DNA of 20,906 nt from a virus (IMGVR_UViG_3300047546_002568:1-20906); one strand, 5' to 3'; positions 5,306 to 12,452 are shown, numbered from the stretch's first letter. Notes: a model not told the origin generated them from the letters alone. A program made the numbers and translations.

Positions 5306-7000
5306 ATGGCCATTATACAAATATCAAGAATACAAAACCGCACAGGCAATATTGATGAACTGCCACAGTTGACTGTGGGTGAACTGGGCTGGGCTAGCGA
5401 TGCACGAAGACTGTTCATTGGCAATGATCCTGATGTGCTGGGGCCCAATCCAGACAACACTGAAATTCTGACTCAGTACAGTGAAATTCAGGCTGCGGGT
5501 GCCAACACCCAAGTACAATTCAATCAGGGTGGTACGTTTGGCGCCAGTAATGCATTCACATTCAACAGCAGCAGCAATGCTCTGACTTTGACTGGCACGC
5601 TGGCAGTTTCCAGCAATGCCAGTTTTGGTGGCAATGTGGCCATTGCTGGTAATCTGAGTGTCAGCGGCAACATCACCTATTATGACATCATCAATAGTCG
5701 TACTAGTGATCCCATAATAGAACTGGGTGGCGGGGCCAACGGTTCACCACTGTATGGCAATGACGGCAAGGACCGCGGTACTTTGCTGCACTATTATACT
5801 ACCACCAACCTAGACGCATTCATGGGCTGGGACAACAGCAATGGAGAATTTGCGTTTGGCAGCAACGTAACCAATGTCAATGATGTTATAACTTTCAACA
5901 CCCTGGGTAATGTCAGAGCACAAACCTTTATAGGCAACGTTGTAGGCAATGTGGCCGGCAACATCACAGGTAATGTAGCAGTACCAGGTGCCAATACTCA
6001 AGTGATGTTCAATAATTCTGGCCTATTGGGAGCCAGTCCTAATATGACATTCAATGGTACCACGTTGGGTGTAGTTGGTGCGGTATCCGCCACCAGCTTT
6101 TCTGGAAACGGTGCCAATCTTACAAACATCACAGGAGCCAACGTCACTGGTGCTGTGGCCAATGCCACCTATGCCACCAGTGCTGGTAGTGCCACCAGTG
6201 CTGGTAGTGCTACAACTGCTGGTACAGTAACTACGGCAGCACAGCCCAACATCACATCAGTGGGCACACTGACTAGCTTGACAGTATCAGGCAATATTTC
6301 TGGCGGCAACGTTGATGGTATCATACGCCCAACTGCTGGAAACACCACTGCGGGTATTATATTTCCTGCAAATCCAGGAGGTGGCGGTGGCGACCTAGCC
6401 ACAATACAATACTACGCCGAGTCTGGTGAATCTACTGTACTAGAATTAAAAGTCACAAACGATGCTGTCAGTCCAAGTGGTCCTGATTACATTAGACTGA
6501 ATGCCACTGGTGGCACTGTGATTGACAACACACTCACAGTGACCAACCTGTCAGCCGGCTCTATATCAACGCCAGGATCAATCACTGGTAACTGGACACT
6601 GGCTGGGGGCAGCCAGATCAATGCCACTTACGCTGACCTGGCCGAATATTATCTGGCTGATGCACCTTATGCAGCTGGCACAGTACTGGCCTTTGGTGGT
6701 GTACATGAAGTCACAGTCAGCGACAGCACGAATTACCAGCGTATAGCAGGTGTAGTAACAACCAACCCAGCATATGTAATGAATGTGGGACTGGCAGAAA
6801 CTGGCACTTGCATAGCATTGGTAGGCAGAGTTCCCGTACGTGTTACAGGAAAAATAAATAAAGGCGATCTATTAAGGGCAAGTCCAGATGATGCTGGAGT
6901 TGCTGTGGCTGGCGGTGATGGTGGCATCATAGGCCGAGCCATTCAGCCCTATGATAGTGTACAAATAGGCACTATTGAAGTGATGGTAGGAAGAACATAA
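5306..7000 (+). CDS. Fibre-type virion structural protein, repeat-rich
   Basis: A 564-residue structural protein. Residues 1-60 match the common phage fibre N-terminus: RIQNRTGNIDELPQLTVGEL, followed by RRLFIGND. The middle (about 65-370) is low in charge, rich in Asn, Gly, Ser and Thr, and built from short repeats: GANTQVQFNQGG at about 70 recurs as GANTQVMFNNSG near 230; SGN/GNV turns and an 18-bp tandem repeat (6173-6226) lie between. The C-terminal 130 residues are a separate domain with YADLAEYYLADAPY, GTVLAFGG, IAGVVTTNPAY and ALVGRVPVRVTGKINKGDLL, resembling the trimerising or self-cleaving C-terminal chaperone domains of phage appendages (Peptidase_G2-like); this is a fold-level guess. 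A tail fibre or other adhesive virion appendage is likely. There is no SD before the ATG, only a hairpin. Confidence 0.85.
   Translation: MAIIQISRIQNRTGNIDELPQLTVGELGWASDARRLFIGNDPDVLGPNPDNTEILTQYSEIQAAGANTQVQFNQGGTFGASNAFTFNSSSNALTLTGTLAVSSNASFGGNVAIAGNLSVSGNITYYDIINSRTSDPIIELGGGANGSPLYGNDGKDRGTLLHYYTTTNLDAFMGWDNSNGEFAFGSNVTNVNDVITFNTLGNVRAQTFIGNVVGNVAGNITGNVAVPGANTQVMFNNSGLLGASPNMTFNGTTLGVVGAVSATSFSGNGANLTNITGANVTGAVANATYATSAGSATSAGSATTAGTVTTAAQPNITSVGTLTSLTVSGNISGGNVDGIIRPTAGNTTAGIIFPANPGGGGGDLATIQYYAESGESTVLELKVTNDAVSPSGPDYIRLNATGGTVIDNTLTVTNLSAGSISTPGSITGNWTLAGGSQINATYADLAEYYLADAPYAAGTVLAFGGVHEVTVSDSTNYQRIAGVVTTNPAYVMNVGLAETGTCIALVGRVPVRVTGKINKGDLLRASPDDAGVAVAGGDGGIIGRAIQPYDSVQIGTIEVMVGRT
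6173..6226 (+). repeat. 18-bp tandem repeat inside the fibre gene
   Basis: GCCACCAGTGCTGGTAGT occurs twice exactly (6173-6190, 6191-6208), followed by a third diverged copy (6209-6226). It encodes ATSAGS units and lies in frame, so copy-number change would alter fibre length without breaking the frame. Confidence 0.85.
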
Positions 7001-7001
7001 C

Positions 7002-7979
7002 ATGAACGATATCAGAAAACTAATTGACATACTAAATGAAACTACAGTGGCTGGTGCCGTGGGTGGTGGTCCTGCAGTGCCACTGGGTGCAACACACAAG
7101 CGTATGGAAGAAGAACAGACCCATGAAACCGGCATGCCCGAAGTGATTGAGTATGGCAACTGGGAAAATAGCGCACTGGTTACTGAAAAGAAAACCCGTA
7201 GCATGCGCCCCAAGAGCAAACGAATTGTAAAGAGTGTTTATGGCGTTGATAACACCAGTGCTGAAGGTGGTGAGGCCAGTGAGAGCAAAGAACCACAGGA
7301 TAAAAAGAAAAAAGTTAGTGAAAGTGCTCAGTCAGTGGCTGAGGACCAGGACTTACAAGAACAAGACCTGATAGTAAATCCTGCTGCTGTGAAAAAGGCC
7401 ATGGGTATTATTGCCCGAGATAAAGTCAGAACCGATCATGAGGTAGAGATGGCTCGCAGTGATCTGTTGGCTACTATAAAAAATGCTCAATCACTATATG
7501 CCATGCTTAAAGATCGCAGCGAGGACCAGGGCCTTGAAGGTTGGGTACAAGAAAAACTCATCAAGGCCAATGACTATCTGAATGCTGTCAAAGAATACTA
7601 CGATGAAAAAATGATGCAGGAACCAGGTGGTTCAGCAGGCGAAGGTGTGGCGGAAGGTAACAAGGAAAACAAAGCTAAGAAAAATGCTTATGTTTCCCAA
7701 ATCATTCAGAAGAAGCTAGATCCTTCAGTACTGCCATCCTTAAAATATGGTAGACAAGAACTTAAAAAATCACAAAACGAAGGACAGGGTGTGGCGGAAG
7801 GCACGTGTCCTGAATGTGGTGGTCCTGCTTTCAGTGAAGCTAGTATTGCTGAAGCCAAAGATGCCTGCTATCACAAGGTCAAGAGCCGTGTGAAAGTCTG
7901 GCCCAGTGCCTATGCCAGTGGTCAACTGGTACAGTGCCGCAAGCGTGGTGCCAAGAACTGGGGCACGGGCAAGAAATGA
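7002..7979 (+). CDS. Mosaic protein with GVAEG motifs and C-terminal Cys/basic module
   Basis: A 325-residue protein of unknown function, with AGGAAG 8 bases before ATG 7002. Parts in order: leader MNDIRKLIDILNET; a Gly/Ala stretch and charged linker; a basic patch (KKTRSMRPKSKR); a helical domain at about 145-210 (EMARSDLLATIKNAQSLYAM, then EDQGLEGWVQEKLIKANDYL) that I recognise as a recurring module in aquatic T4-like phages; GVAEG at about 216; GQGVAEGTCPECGG at about 263-276 with a C-x2-C pair; and a C-terminal basic module after SIAEAKDAC (YHKVKSRVKVWPSAYASG, then QCRKRGAKNWGTGKK). The V-A-E-G and I-A-E-A sites resemble T4 prohead protease sites. I infer a head-packaged, cleavable mosaic. 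ATGA overlap with the next gene. Confidence 0.75.
   Translation: MNDIRKLIDILNETTVAGAVGGGPAVPLGATHKRMEEEQTHETGMPEVIEYGNWENSALVTEKKTRSMRPKSKRIVKSVYGVDNTSAEGGEASESKEPQDKKKKVSESAQSVAEDQDLQEQDLIVNPAAVKKAMGIIARDKVRTDHEVEMARSDLLATIKNAQSLYAMLKDRSEDQGLEGWVQEKLIKANDYLNAVKEYYDEKMMQEPGGSAGEGVAEGNKENKAKKNAYVSQIIQKKLDPSVLPSLKYGRQELKKSQNEGQGVAEGTCPECGGPAFSEASIAEAKDACYHKVKSRVKVWPSAYASGQLVQCRKRGAKNWGTGKK
7644..7657 (+). repeat. Dispersed 14-bp coding repeat, copy 1
   Basis: GGTGTGGCGGAAGG, in frame as Gly-Val-Ala-Glu-Gly. It is identical at all 14 bases to copy 2 (7788-7801). Confidence 0.85.
7788..7801 (+). repeat. Dispersed 14-bp coding repeat, copy 2
   Basis: GGTGTGGCGGAAGG, again in frame as GVAEG, here directly before a CPECGG cysteine pair. 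Confidence 0.85.
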
Positions 7980-9127
7980 AAACGGATCAGTTGCTGGATC
8001 TGTATGAACAGGCACTAGAAGAAAATCTTCGTGACTGGTTCAAAGAGAAGTGGGTTCGTTTTGGGCCTGACGGCAAGATTCGCGGAGACTGTGCTCGTGG
8101 AGATGACAGTGAGGGCAAACCCAAATGTCTGCCACAAAAGAAAGCACATGCTCTGGGCAAGAAGGGCCGTGCCAGCGCAGCCCGCCGCAAACGCCGTGAG
8201 GATCCCAATCCTGAACGCCGTGGCAAGGCCATCAATGTAGCCACTAAGAAAAAGACCAATGAAGGCTTGGACAGTTTAGAGCCATTTGATCGCGGCGTCA
8301 TAAACTACATGCAAGACAACTCTTGGTTATCTGCTGAGCGTGCCTATTTTAGAATGATAGGCCTGCAAAAGAAAAGAGATACAAGACAGTCCGAGTACGA
8401 AGAAATGATACGGCGTTACATAGAGTTGTACGACAAATACAAAGGTCAGCAGGGTTTGGCGGAAGAACAACTGGATGAACTCAAGTGCTGGGACGGTTAT
8501 CGCCGGGTACCTGGTAAAGCTCCAGGGTCTCCAGGCAGTTGCACCCGAGCCACAGCCGAGAGCATGGATGGAGTCAGTCAGGGAACTCACATGTTCACCA
8601 GCGAGGAAAATAGTCCTGAACGGAGAGGTCACGTGGCCTCATATGGTCGTGGCGGTCGTGTGGGCATTCTGAACAAAGAAAGAATTTTAAAGGCTGCAGA
8701 CTTCAAAACCCGACAGCCTGACCATCAACAAAGCCAAGCCCAGTTGTATGCGGCTGACGGCAGCAGCCCGCAGGGCATACGCAAAGACTTGATACTGAGT
8801 GCAGCAGATACCCAAACCATCAGCCGATTCATTAGAAATTTCTTTCAGAATCAGGCACTGAACAGTTCTCATGGATGGCTTTATGAATTCATGAGCGAAC
8901 CACAACGCATACAGGGTTTAATTCAGCAGCTTAACCGTGATCCCAGAACACTGGAGTTTGTCAAGCAGGTCCAGAATCCTCGGCATATACAGGCATTCCG
9001 GACAGCACTAAGCAGCATAAGAACAGTTACAGAAAAATGGAGTGCAAAATACAAGCGTAGTATTAACTGCTCTAATCCCAAAGGGTTTAGTCAGCGTGCT
9101 CATTGTCAGGGCAGACGGAAAAAATAA
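7976..9127 (+). CDS. Mosaic basic protein with three Cys-pair modules
   Basis: A 383-residue protein. ATG 7976, in an ATGA overlap with the upstream stop, is chosen over an upstream in-frame ATG at 7934 that lies inside the previous gene. Parts: leader MKTDQLLDLYEQALEENL; module 1 (about 16-80), LRDWFKEKWVRFGPDGKIRG then GDCARGDDSEGKPKCLP and a Lys/Arg-rich run ending RREDPNPERRGKA, like DUF5872-type modules in aquatic phages; a helical stretch; QQGLAEE at about 160; module 2, KCWDGYRRVPG...GSC; a helical domain (about 230-360); and a C-terminal module 3, KYKRSINCSNPKGFSQRAHC. Each short module has a pair of cysteines. The protein is strongly basic. DNA binding and head packaging are inferred; no enzyme motif is seen. 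Confidence 0.75.
   Translation: MKTDQLLDLYEQALEENLRDWFKEKWVRFGPDGKIRGDCARGDDSEGKPKCLPQKKAHALGKKGRASAARRKRREDPNPERRGKAINVATKKKTNEGLDSLEPFDRGVINYMQDNSWLSAERAYFRMIGLQKKRDTRQSEYEEMIRRYIELYDKYKGQQGLAEEQLDELKCWDGYRRVPGKAPGSPGSCTRATAESMDGVSQGTHMFTSEENSPERRGHVASYGRGGRVGILNKERILKAADFKTRQPDHQQSQAQLYAADGSSPQGIRKDLILSAADTQTISRFIRNFFQNQALNSSHGWLYEFMSEPQRIQGLIQQLNRDPRTLEFVKQVQNPRHIQAFRTALSSIRTVTEKWSAKYKRSINCSNPKGFSQRAHCQGRRKK
8453..8466 (+). repeat. Dispersed 14-bp coding repeat, diverged copy 3
   Basis: GGTTTGGCGGAAGA, two mismatches from GGTGTGGCGGAAGG; encodes Gly-Leu-Ala-Glu-Glu just before the KCWDGY module. Confidence 0.75.
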
Positions 9128-9129
9128 TC

Positions 9130-9963
9130 ATGCGATTGGATGATGTTTTACTGGAATCTGGCCAGCGTGATCGTATTGTTGCACGACAACTGGCGCGAGA
9201 AATACACCAGAACGTTCAGGACCTGACTGAAATCATTCGTTCAGGCAGCCGGATTGCTGCTGGCAATCCACACTACGTACAGGGCCTGCGAGATGATATC
9301 AGCCGTCTGTACACCGAGTTGCTGGATCTGGGCTTTGAGTATGATCCACAATCACCTGACTTCATGCGCCCTCTTACTCTGGATGAAGCCAGCAAAGGTC
9401 AGCGTGACCGTGAACGCCGTGCTCGTGCTGAAAGAGAGCGTGCCGACCAGATAGCCAACGCTCGGGCAAAAAAAGAAATAGAAGATACCATGGCATCAGC
9501 ACAGCGAGCCATAAGGCAGGCTCGTATTAATAGACAGCTGGATCCCACCAGACAATTTGCCCCTAAACCCGAAGAACCCGAAGCATACACTTTTGGTGGG
9601 GTCACTGTGCCCATTGAGCGTACGGAGCTAGAACCTGAAGGTGGCAACTATGTGCTGTTTCGGATAATACCTGATCCCGAACGACCATCCATCATGGCCT
9701 ATTGGCTGCATGACCGTGATGCCGAAGTTCAATTACGGGACGGCAGTCGTGGTTATCAAAGTGCTGTTCGCTTGCGCCAGAATGCAGTGGTGAAGGGCAC
9801 AGGTTACATGGCCAATCTACTAGAGCAACTGCGTCTGCGTGGCGCAGTACAAGTGATATTTGACCGTGAAATCTCACGCAAATATCCAGAATTCACCAGC
9901 AAGATCAAATATTACATAGATCATAACATGGATGACTATGTAAATTACGAAACTCAAAGATAA
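9130..9963 (+). CDS. Coiled-coil protein with MRLDDVLLES leader, function unknown
   Basis: A 277-residue protein. ATG 9130, two bases after the upstream stop, is preferred over an in-frame TTG at 9103 that would overlap that gene. It opens MRLDDVLLESGQRDR, one of the related leaders in this cluster. Residues 20-85 are helical; residues 90-150 are very rich in Arg, Glu and Ala (RERRARAERERADQIANAR) and should form a long charged helix or coiled coil; residues 155-277 look like a folded alpha/beta domain (YTFGGVTVPIERTELE, then NYVLFRIIPDPERP and AVRLRQNAVVKG). No known family is recognised. Its position in the mosaic cluster suggests a virion or packaged protein. Confidence 0.75.
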   Translation: MRLDDVLLESGQRDRIVARQLAREIHQNVQDLTEIIRSGSRIAAGNPHYVQGLRDDISRLYTELLDLGFEYDPQSPDFMRPLTLDEASKGQRDRERRARAERERADQIANARAKKEIEDTMASAQRAIRQARINRQLDPTRQFAPKPEEPEAYTFGGVTVPIERTELEPEGGNYVLFRIIPDPERPSIMAYWLHDRDAEVQLRDGSRGYQSAVRLRQNAVVKGTGYMANLLEQLRLRGAVQVIFDREISRKYPEFTSKIKYYIDHNMDDYVNYETQR

Positions 9964-9969
9964 TAAATA
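9962..9969 (+). promoter_or_regulatory. Candidate T4-type late promoter box AATAAATA
   Basis: AATAAATA overlaps the upstream stop region and lies 9 bases before ATG 9979, with AAGGA (9969-9973) between. It would serve the small gene at 9979 and the Dps-like gene after it. Confidence 0.45.
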
Positions 9970-9978
9970 AGGATAGTT

Positions 9979-10098
9979 ATGAGAACTTACCGATTCAGAG
10001 CCTTGTGTGCCAGTGGCGAATGGCAAGATTTTGAGTGCGAAGCCGAAAACTTCGCAGCGGCACGTGTGCTGTTGGATGAGTTTATCCGGAACAATTGA
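9979..10098 (+). CDS. 39-residue conserved-looking small protein
   Basis: A complete 39-residue frame with a good ribosome-binding site (AAGGA at 9969-9973, 5 bases before ATG) and a late promoter box just upstream. The sequence starts MRTYRFRALCASGEWQDFEC and continues EAENFAAARVLLDEFIRNN: a short beta hairpin followed by one helix, a compact plan seen in small proteins of T4-like phages. It fills an otherwise empty gap between two genes and ends 9 bases before the Dps-like gene. Function unknown. Confidence 0.7.
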   Translation: MRTYRFRALCASGEWQDFECEAENFAAARVLLDEFIRNN

Positions 10099-10107
10099 AA
10101 GTAAAAA

Positions 10108-10551
10108 ATGCTAGCAGATACCCTAAAAACCCTACTGGCCACCAGTTATGCCTTTGTGATCAAGGCACAGAACTTTCACTGGAATGTTGAAGGCCCCAAT
10201 TTCCCTCAATATCATGAATTTCTGGGCAACTTGTACAACGAAGTGTATGATAATGCAATTGACCAGACCGCAGAGTTGATACGCCAACTGGACAGTTATA
10301 CACCCGGTAGCATTGCCCGATTTGCTGAACTGAGCCAGATACCTGACCAGACCAAGATACCTCGTGCCGAACTCATGATGGCCGAACTGTCACAAGACAA
10401 TGCCCGATTGTTAGAAATGTGGAAGGCAGCATTCCCCATAGCCGAACAGGCCAACGAGCAGGGTATTGCTGATTTTATTGCCGGGCGCATTGATGCTCAT
10501 GGCAAGCATCAGTGGATGCTGCGCAGCATACTGAAAAAGGAACGGGCATGA
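10108..10551 (+). CDS. Dps-like ferritin-fold protein
   Basis: A 147-residue member of the Dps/ferritin-like group. Dps proteins form 12-subunit shells, bind DNA or iron, and oxidise Fe(II) with peroxide. The family signature NFHWNVEGPNF followed by QYHEF is clear, with H24 and H36 at the Dps spacing of 12, then D52 and E56 at positions matching the later ferroxidase ligands of E. coli Dps (D78, E82) if one residue is inserted. The Asp expected four residues after the second His is G40/N41 here, so metal binding may be altered. The TAELIRQLDSYTPGS and GKHQWMLRS stretches are typical of the phage group. It lies in a late-type cluster of mosaic proteins, so virion association is possible. Its stop overlaps the next start (ATGA). 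Confidence 0.88.
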   Translation: MLADTLKTLLATSYAFVIKAQNFHWNVEGPNFPQYHEFLGNLYNEVYDNAIDQTAELIRQLDSYTPGSIARFAELSQIPDQTKIPRAELMMAELSQDNARLLEMWKAAFPIAEQANEQGIADFIAGRIDAHGKHQWMLRSILKKERA

Positions 10552-11042
10552 AAATCACTGAACTACTGAACGAGAGTCAGCAAGGTGTGGCGGAAGATTC
10601 TATAAACGAAGTATCTAGTGCCTACTTGCAACGAGCACAGTCTGCTGCCCGTGATAAGTACAACCTGGCCGCTGCTCCGGATAATAATTTACCCGACAGT
10701 GAAGCACAAGCACTGATGCGATTTTATGGTGAAAAAGAAAAGAAGTTTGGTGCCGGGGCAAAAGCAAAACAAGAGCAAGAGGCCCGGGCCAGAGCATTGA
10801 AGAAAATCAACCCTTCAGCAGCCGCCATGAGAAAAGCTGGAATAGCAGAAGAGCCACTGGCAGAACTCAGCCCCAAAACATTGGCCAGCTACAAGAAGAA
10901 AGCCGGAGCACAAGCCAGTGAATTAGACAAACGGGCTTTCCACAAAGACACTGATCCTGAGCAGGCCAAACAAGACATTGCCAAAGCCAACAAGCGTTTC
11001 AGCGGCATAGTCCGTGCCACTAAGAAGGAATTTGGCAAGTGA
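10548..11042 (+). CDS. Lys/Ala-rich mosaic protein with MKITELLNES leader and GVAED
   Basis: A 164-residue basic protein. ATG 10548 (ATGA overlap with the Dps-like gene) is preferred over an in-frame ATG at 10512, inside that gene. It opens MKITELLNESQQGVAED, which joins the leader type seen on neighbouring proteins to the repeated GVAE motif. The middle is Ala/Lys/Glu-rich and probably disordered or helical (GAGAKAKQEQEARARALKK). After GIAEEPLAE begins a C-terminal module, LSPKTLASYKKKAGAQASEL, ending AKANKRFSGIVRATKKEFGK, which I recognise as a recurring short module of aquatic T4-like phages. Cleavage after VAE, IAE or LAE would release it. Role unknown; a packaged DNA-binding peptide is an inference. 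Confidence 0.72.
   Translation: MKITELLNESQQGVAEDSINEVSSAYLQRAQSAARDKYNLAAAPDNNLPDSEAQALMRFYGEKEKKFGAGAKAKQEQEARARALKKINPSAAAMRKAGIAEEPLAELSPKTLASYKKKAGAQASELDKRAFHKDTDPEQAKQDIAKANKRFSGIVRATKKEFGK
10584..10597 (+). repeat. Dispersed 14-bp coding repeat, copy 4
   Basis: GGTGTGGCGGAAGA, one base from copies 1 and 2, in frame as Gly-Val-Ala-Glu-Asp, 10 residues after the start of its gene. Confidence 0.82.
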
Positions 11043-11443
11043 AAATCCGTGAACTACTTCAGGAATTTGCCATTGCGCCCGGCGGAGATGGCGACGATGA
11101 GCCAGACGAAGAAATACTACGCAGATTAGCCGCACAATGGTGGAATGGCACAGCGCAAGAAATGTATAAAGCTGAAAAAACTCTAGCTGCTATGGGCTGG
11201 GAAATAGGTGAAGATGAGGGCTATGATCAAGGCGGTGTATTTGTTATTCGTGCAGGTGATGAACACGGTAAAAGTTATATTAGTTGGCCACACGAAGAAC
11301 TGCTAGACATTCAAGAAGCTCAACCACCTGGTCGCTATTTGACCGGCAAAGAAAAGGTCAAAAACATCAGCCCAGTCCTGACCCGACCCTATGGAAAGGC
11401 CAAGCAAACCACACTGATGAAAAATTTCTTTGGGAGTAGTTGA
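11039..11443 (+). CDS. Small acidic protein with MKIRELLQEF leader, function unknown
   Basis: A 134-residue protein starting with GTG 11039, which overlaps the upstream TGA (GTGA); no ATG alternative keeps the leader. It opens MKIRELLQEFAIAPGG, followed by an acidic linker (DGDDEPDEE). The core, LRRLAAQWWNGTAQEM, then KTLAAMGWEIGEDEGYDQGG and VFVIRAGDEHGKSYISWP, reads as a small alpha/beta domain and is a pattern I recognise from other aquatic T4-like phages. The last 30 residues are basic. No catalytic motif is evident. It ends in a TGATG overlap with the next gene. Confidence 0.73.
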   Translation: MKIRELLQEFAIAPGGDGDDEPDEEILRRLAAQWWNGTAQEMYKAEKTLAAMGWEIGEDEGYDQGGVFVIRAGDEHGKSYISWPHEELLDIQEAQPPGRYLTGKEKVKNISPVLTRPYGKAKQTTLMKNFFGSS

Positions 11444-11859
11444 TGCGACACTGGCAAGAATATGTACGAGCCAGTTATGAAGTTATCATGGTGGCCGAAG
11501 AACGCAGCAACATAAACCTGGAACACGAGGTTGAAGCGTTTGTGGTACATACGTTTGCTCGTTACATGGAACAGCCTAACATACCCACCGATGCCATTGC
11601 CATAAAAATGATGACAGCCACCAGTGCCAAAGGCGACAACCGTAAGCGTCAGTTTGAGCAAATAGCCGAAGAATGCCTATTGATAGATGGACTGGAACTA
11701 AACAGCCGTCGCTGGCCCAGCCGTAAATACTTCCGTGACATGGGACGGTTAGCACTAGAACATCGTGCCTGGACTGACCGACCGCCTGAATTGTTTTATG
11801 AACGAGTTGCTGGGCAATTTGACCAGTTGAGTACTGTATTACATAGTGTGAGAATATGA
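11443..11859 (+). CDS. Helical protein of unknown function
   Basis: A 138-residue soluble, mainly helical protein. ATG 11443 overlaps the upstream TGA and is preferred over TTG 11440. The sequence includes RHWQEYVRASYEVIMVAEE at the start, VEAFVVHTFARYMEQPNI, EECLLIDGLELNSRRWPSRK and LALEHRAWTDRPPELFYERV. The pattern of conserved aromatic and charged residues suggests a real folded family, and similar proteins seem to occur in other aquatic T4-like phages, but I know no function and see no metal-binding or nucleotide-binding motif. It ends in an ATGA overlap with the GIY-YIG gene. Confidence 0.7.
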   Translation: MRHWQEYVRASYEVIMVAEERSNINLEHEVEAFVVHTFARYMEQPNIPTDAIAIKMMTATSAKGDNRKRQFEQIAEECLLIDGLELNSRRWPSRKYFRDMGRLALEHRAWTDRPPELFYERVAGQFDQLSTVLHSVRI

Positions 11860-12450
11860 GAATAAACGAAATAGCATTAGGGCGCAGTGTACGCTATCCA
11901 TTCTTTAGCATCTTTGATGTAGTACAGCAGAAGGTACCTGGTCAACCGGGCCTCAAGATCCGTTTTCAGCGCCGCGGCAAACTACCACCAGAAGTAATGC
12001 AAAGTGGCATCTATGCCTGGCATCACCCTGACTGGGGCTATTTCTATGTGGGCATTGCCAGCAAGAACAACTTCCGTGAACGTTGGTACAAGCATATACA
12101 GAAACTTCTAGACCAGTGTACCTCTGCTGCACAAATGCGCAACTGGAAACAGTTTGCTGACCGTTTTGCTGCTGCAGGTTACGGCATGGACGACCTGAAG
12201 GACATTACCCTGAGATTCTTCCCCATACCACCAGACCTGGGCGATGATCCAGAAACATTCAAACGCAAGCTGGGTGCTATAGAGGACCGTATCGTGGCTG
12301 CACTGAATCCGGCCTGCAACTATCAACACGATCCCACGAGACCTAGTAGTACAAAATACCCACAACCCAGAACAACACCGAACTCGCCTTAGGACCGAGT
12401 GGGCGGCTGCTGCCCGTGTGACTGGACTCGCTACCCAGAAGCCCAAGTGA
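11856..12450 (+). CDS. GIY-YIG endonuclease-domain protein; C-terminal tail continues after an apparent +1 frameshift
   Basis: A GIY-YIG nuclease-fold protein, which would cut DNA with one metal ion. In-frame, it ends at TAG 12390-12392 (178 residues). Motifs: G51-I52-Y53, Y64-V65-G66, the catalytic-type arginine in NNFRERWYKH (R74 or R76), and a C-terminal glutamate E143 in AIEDRIVAALNPACN, so the active site looks complete. It opens MRINEIALGRS, like nearby leaders. The last in-frame residues after about 167 look unlike coding sequence, whereas the +1 frame reads RTEWAAAARVTGLATQ and ends at TGA 12448-12450. A shift at CCC 12366-12368 (skip one base) joins both into about 197 residues and removes a gap before the next gene. 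Sequencing error, mutation or programmed shift are all possible. Repair, restriction of competitors or homing are possible roles. Confidence 0.78.
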
Positions 12451-12452
12451 GC

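Noticed and set aside
6852-6860. AAATAAATA late-box-like sequence in the fibre gene
   Set aside because: It encodes Lys-Ile-Asn-Lys within a conserved-looking domain and no gene start follows it closely.
7934-7975. Upstream start for the mosaic protein gene at 7976
   Set aside because: It would overlap the previous gene by 46 bases; the ATGA start gives a leader resembling those of its neighbours.
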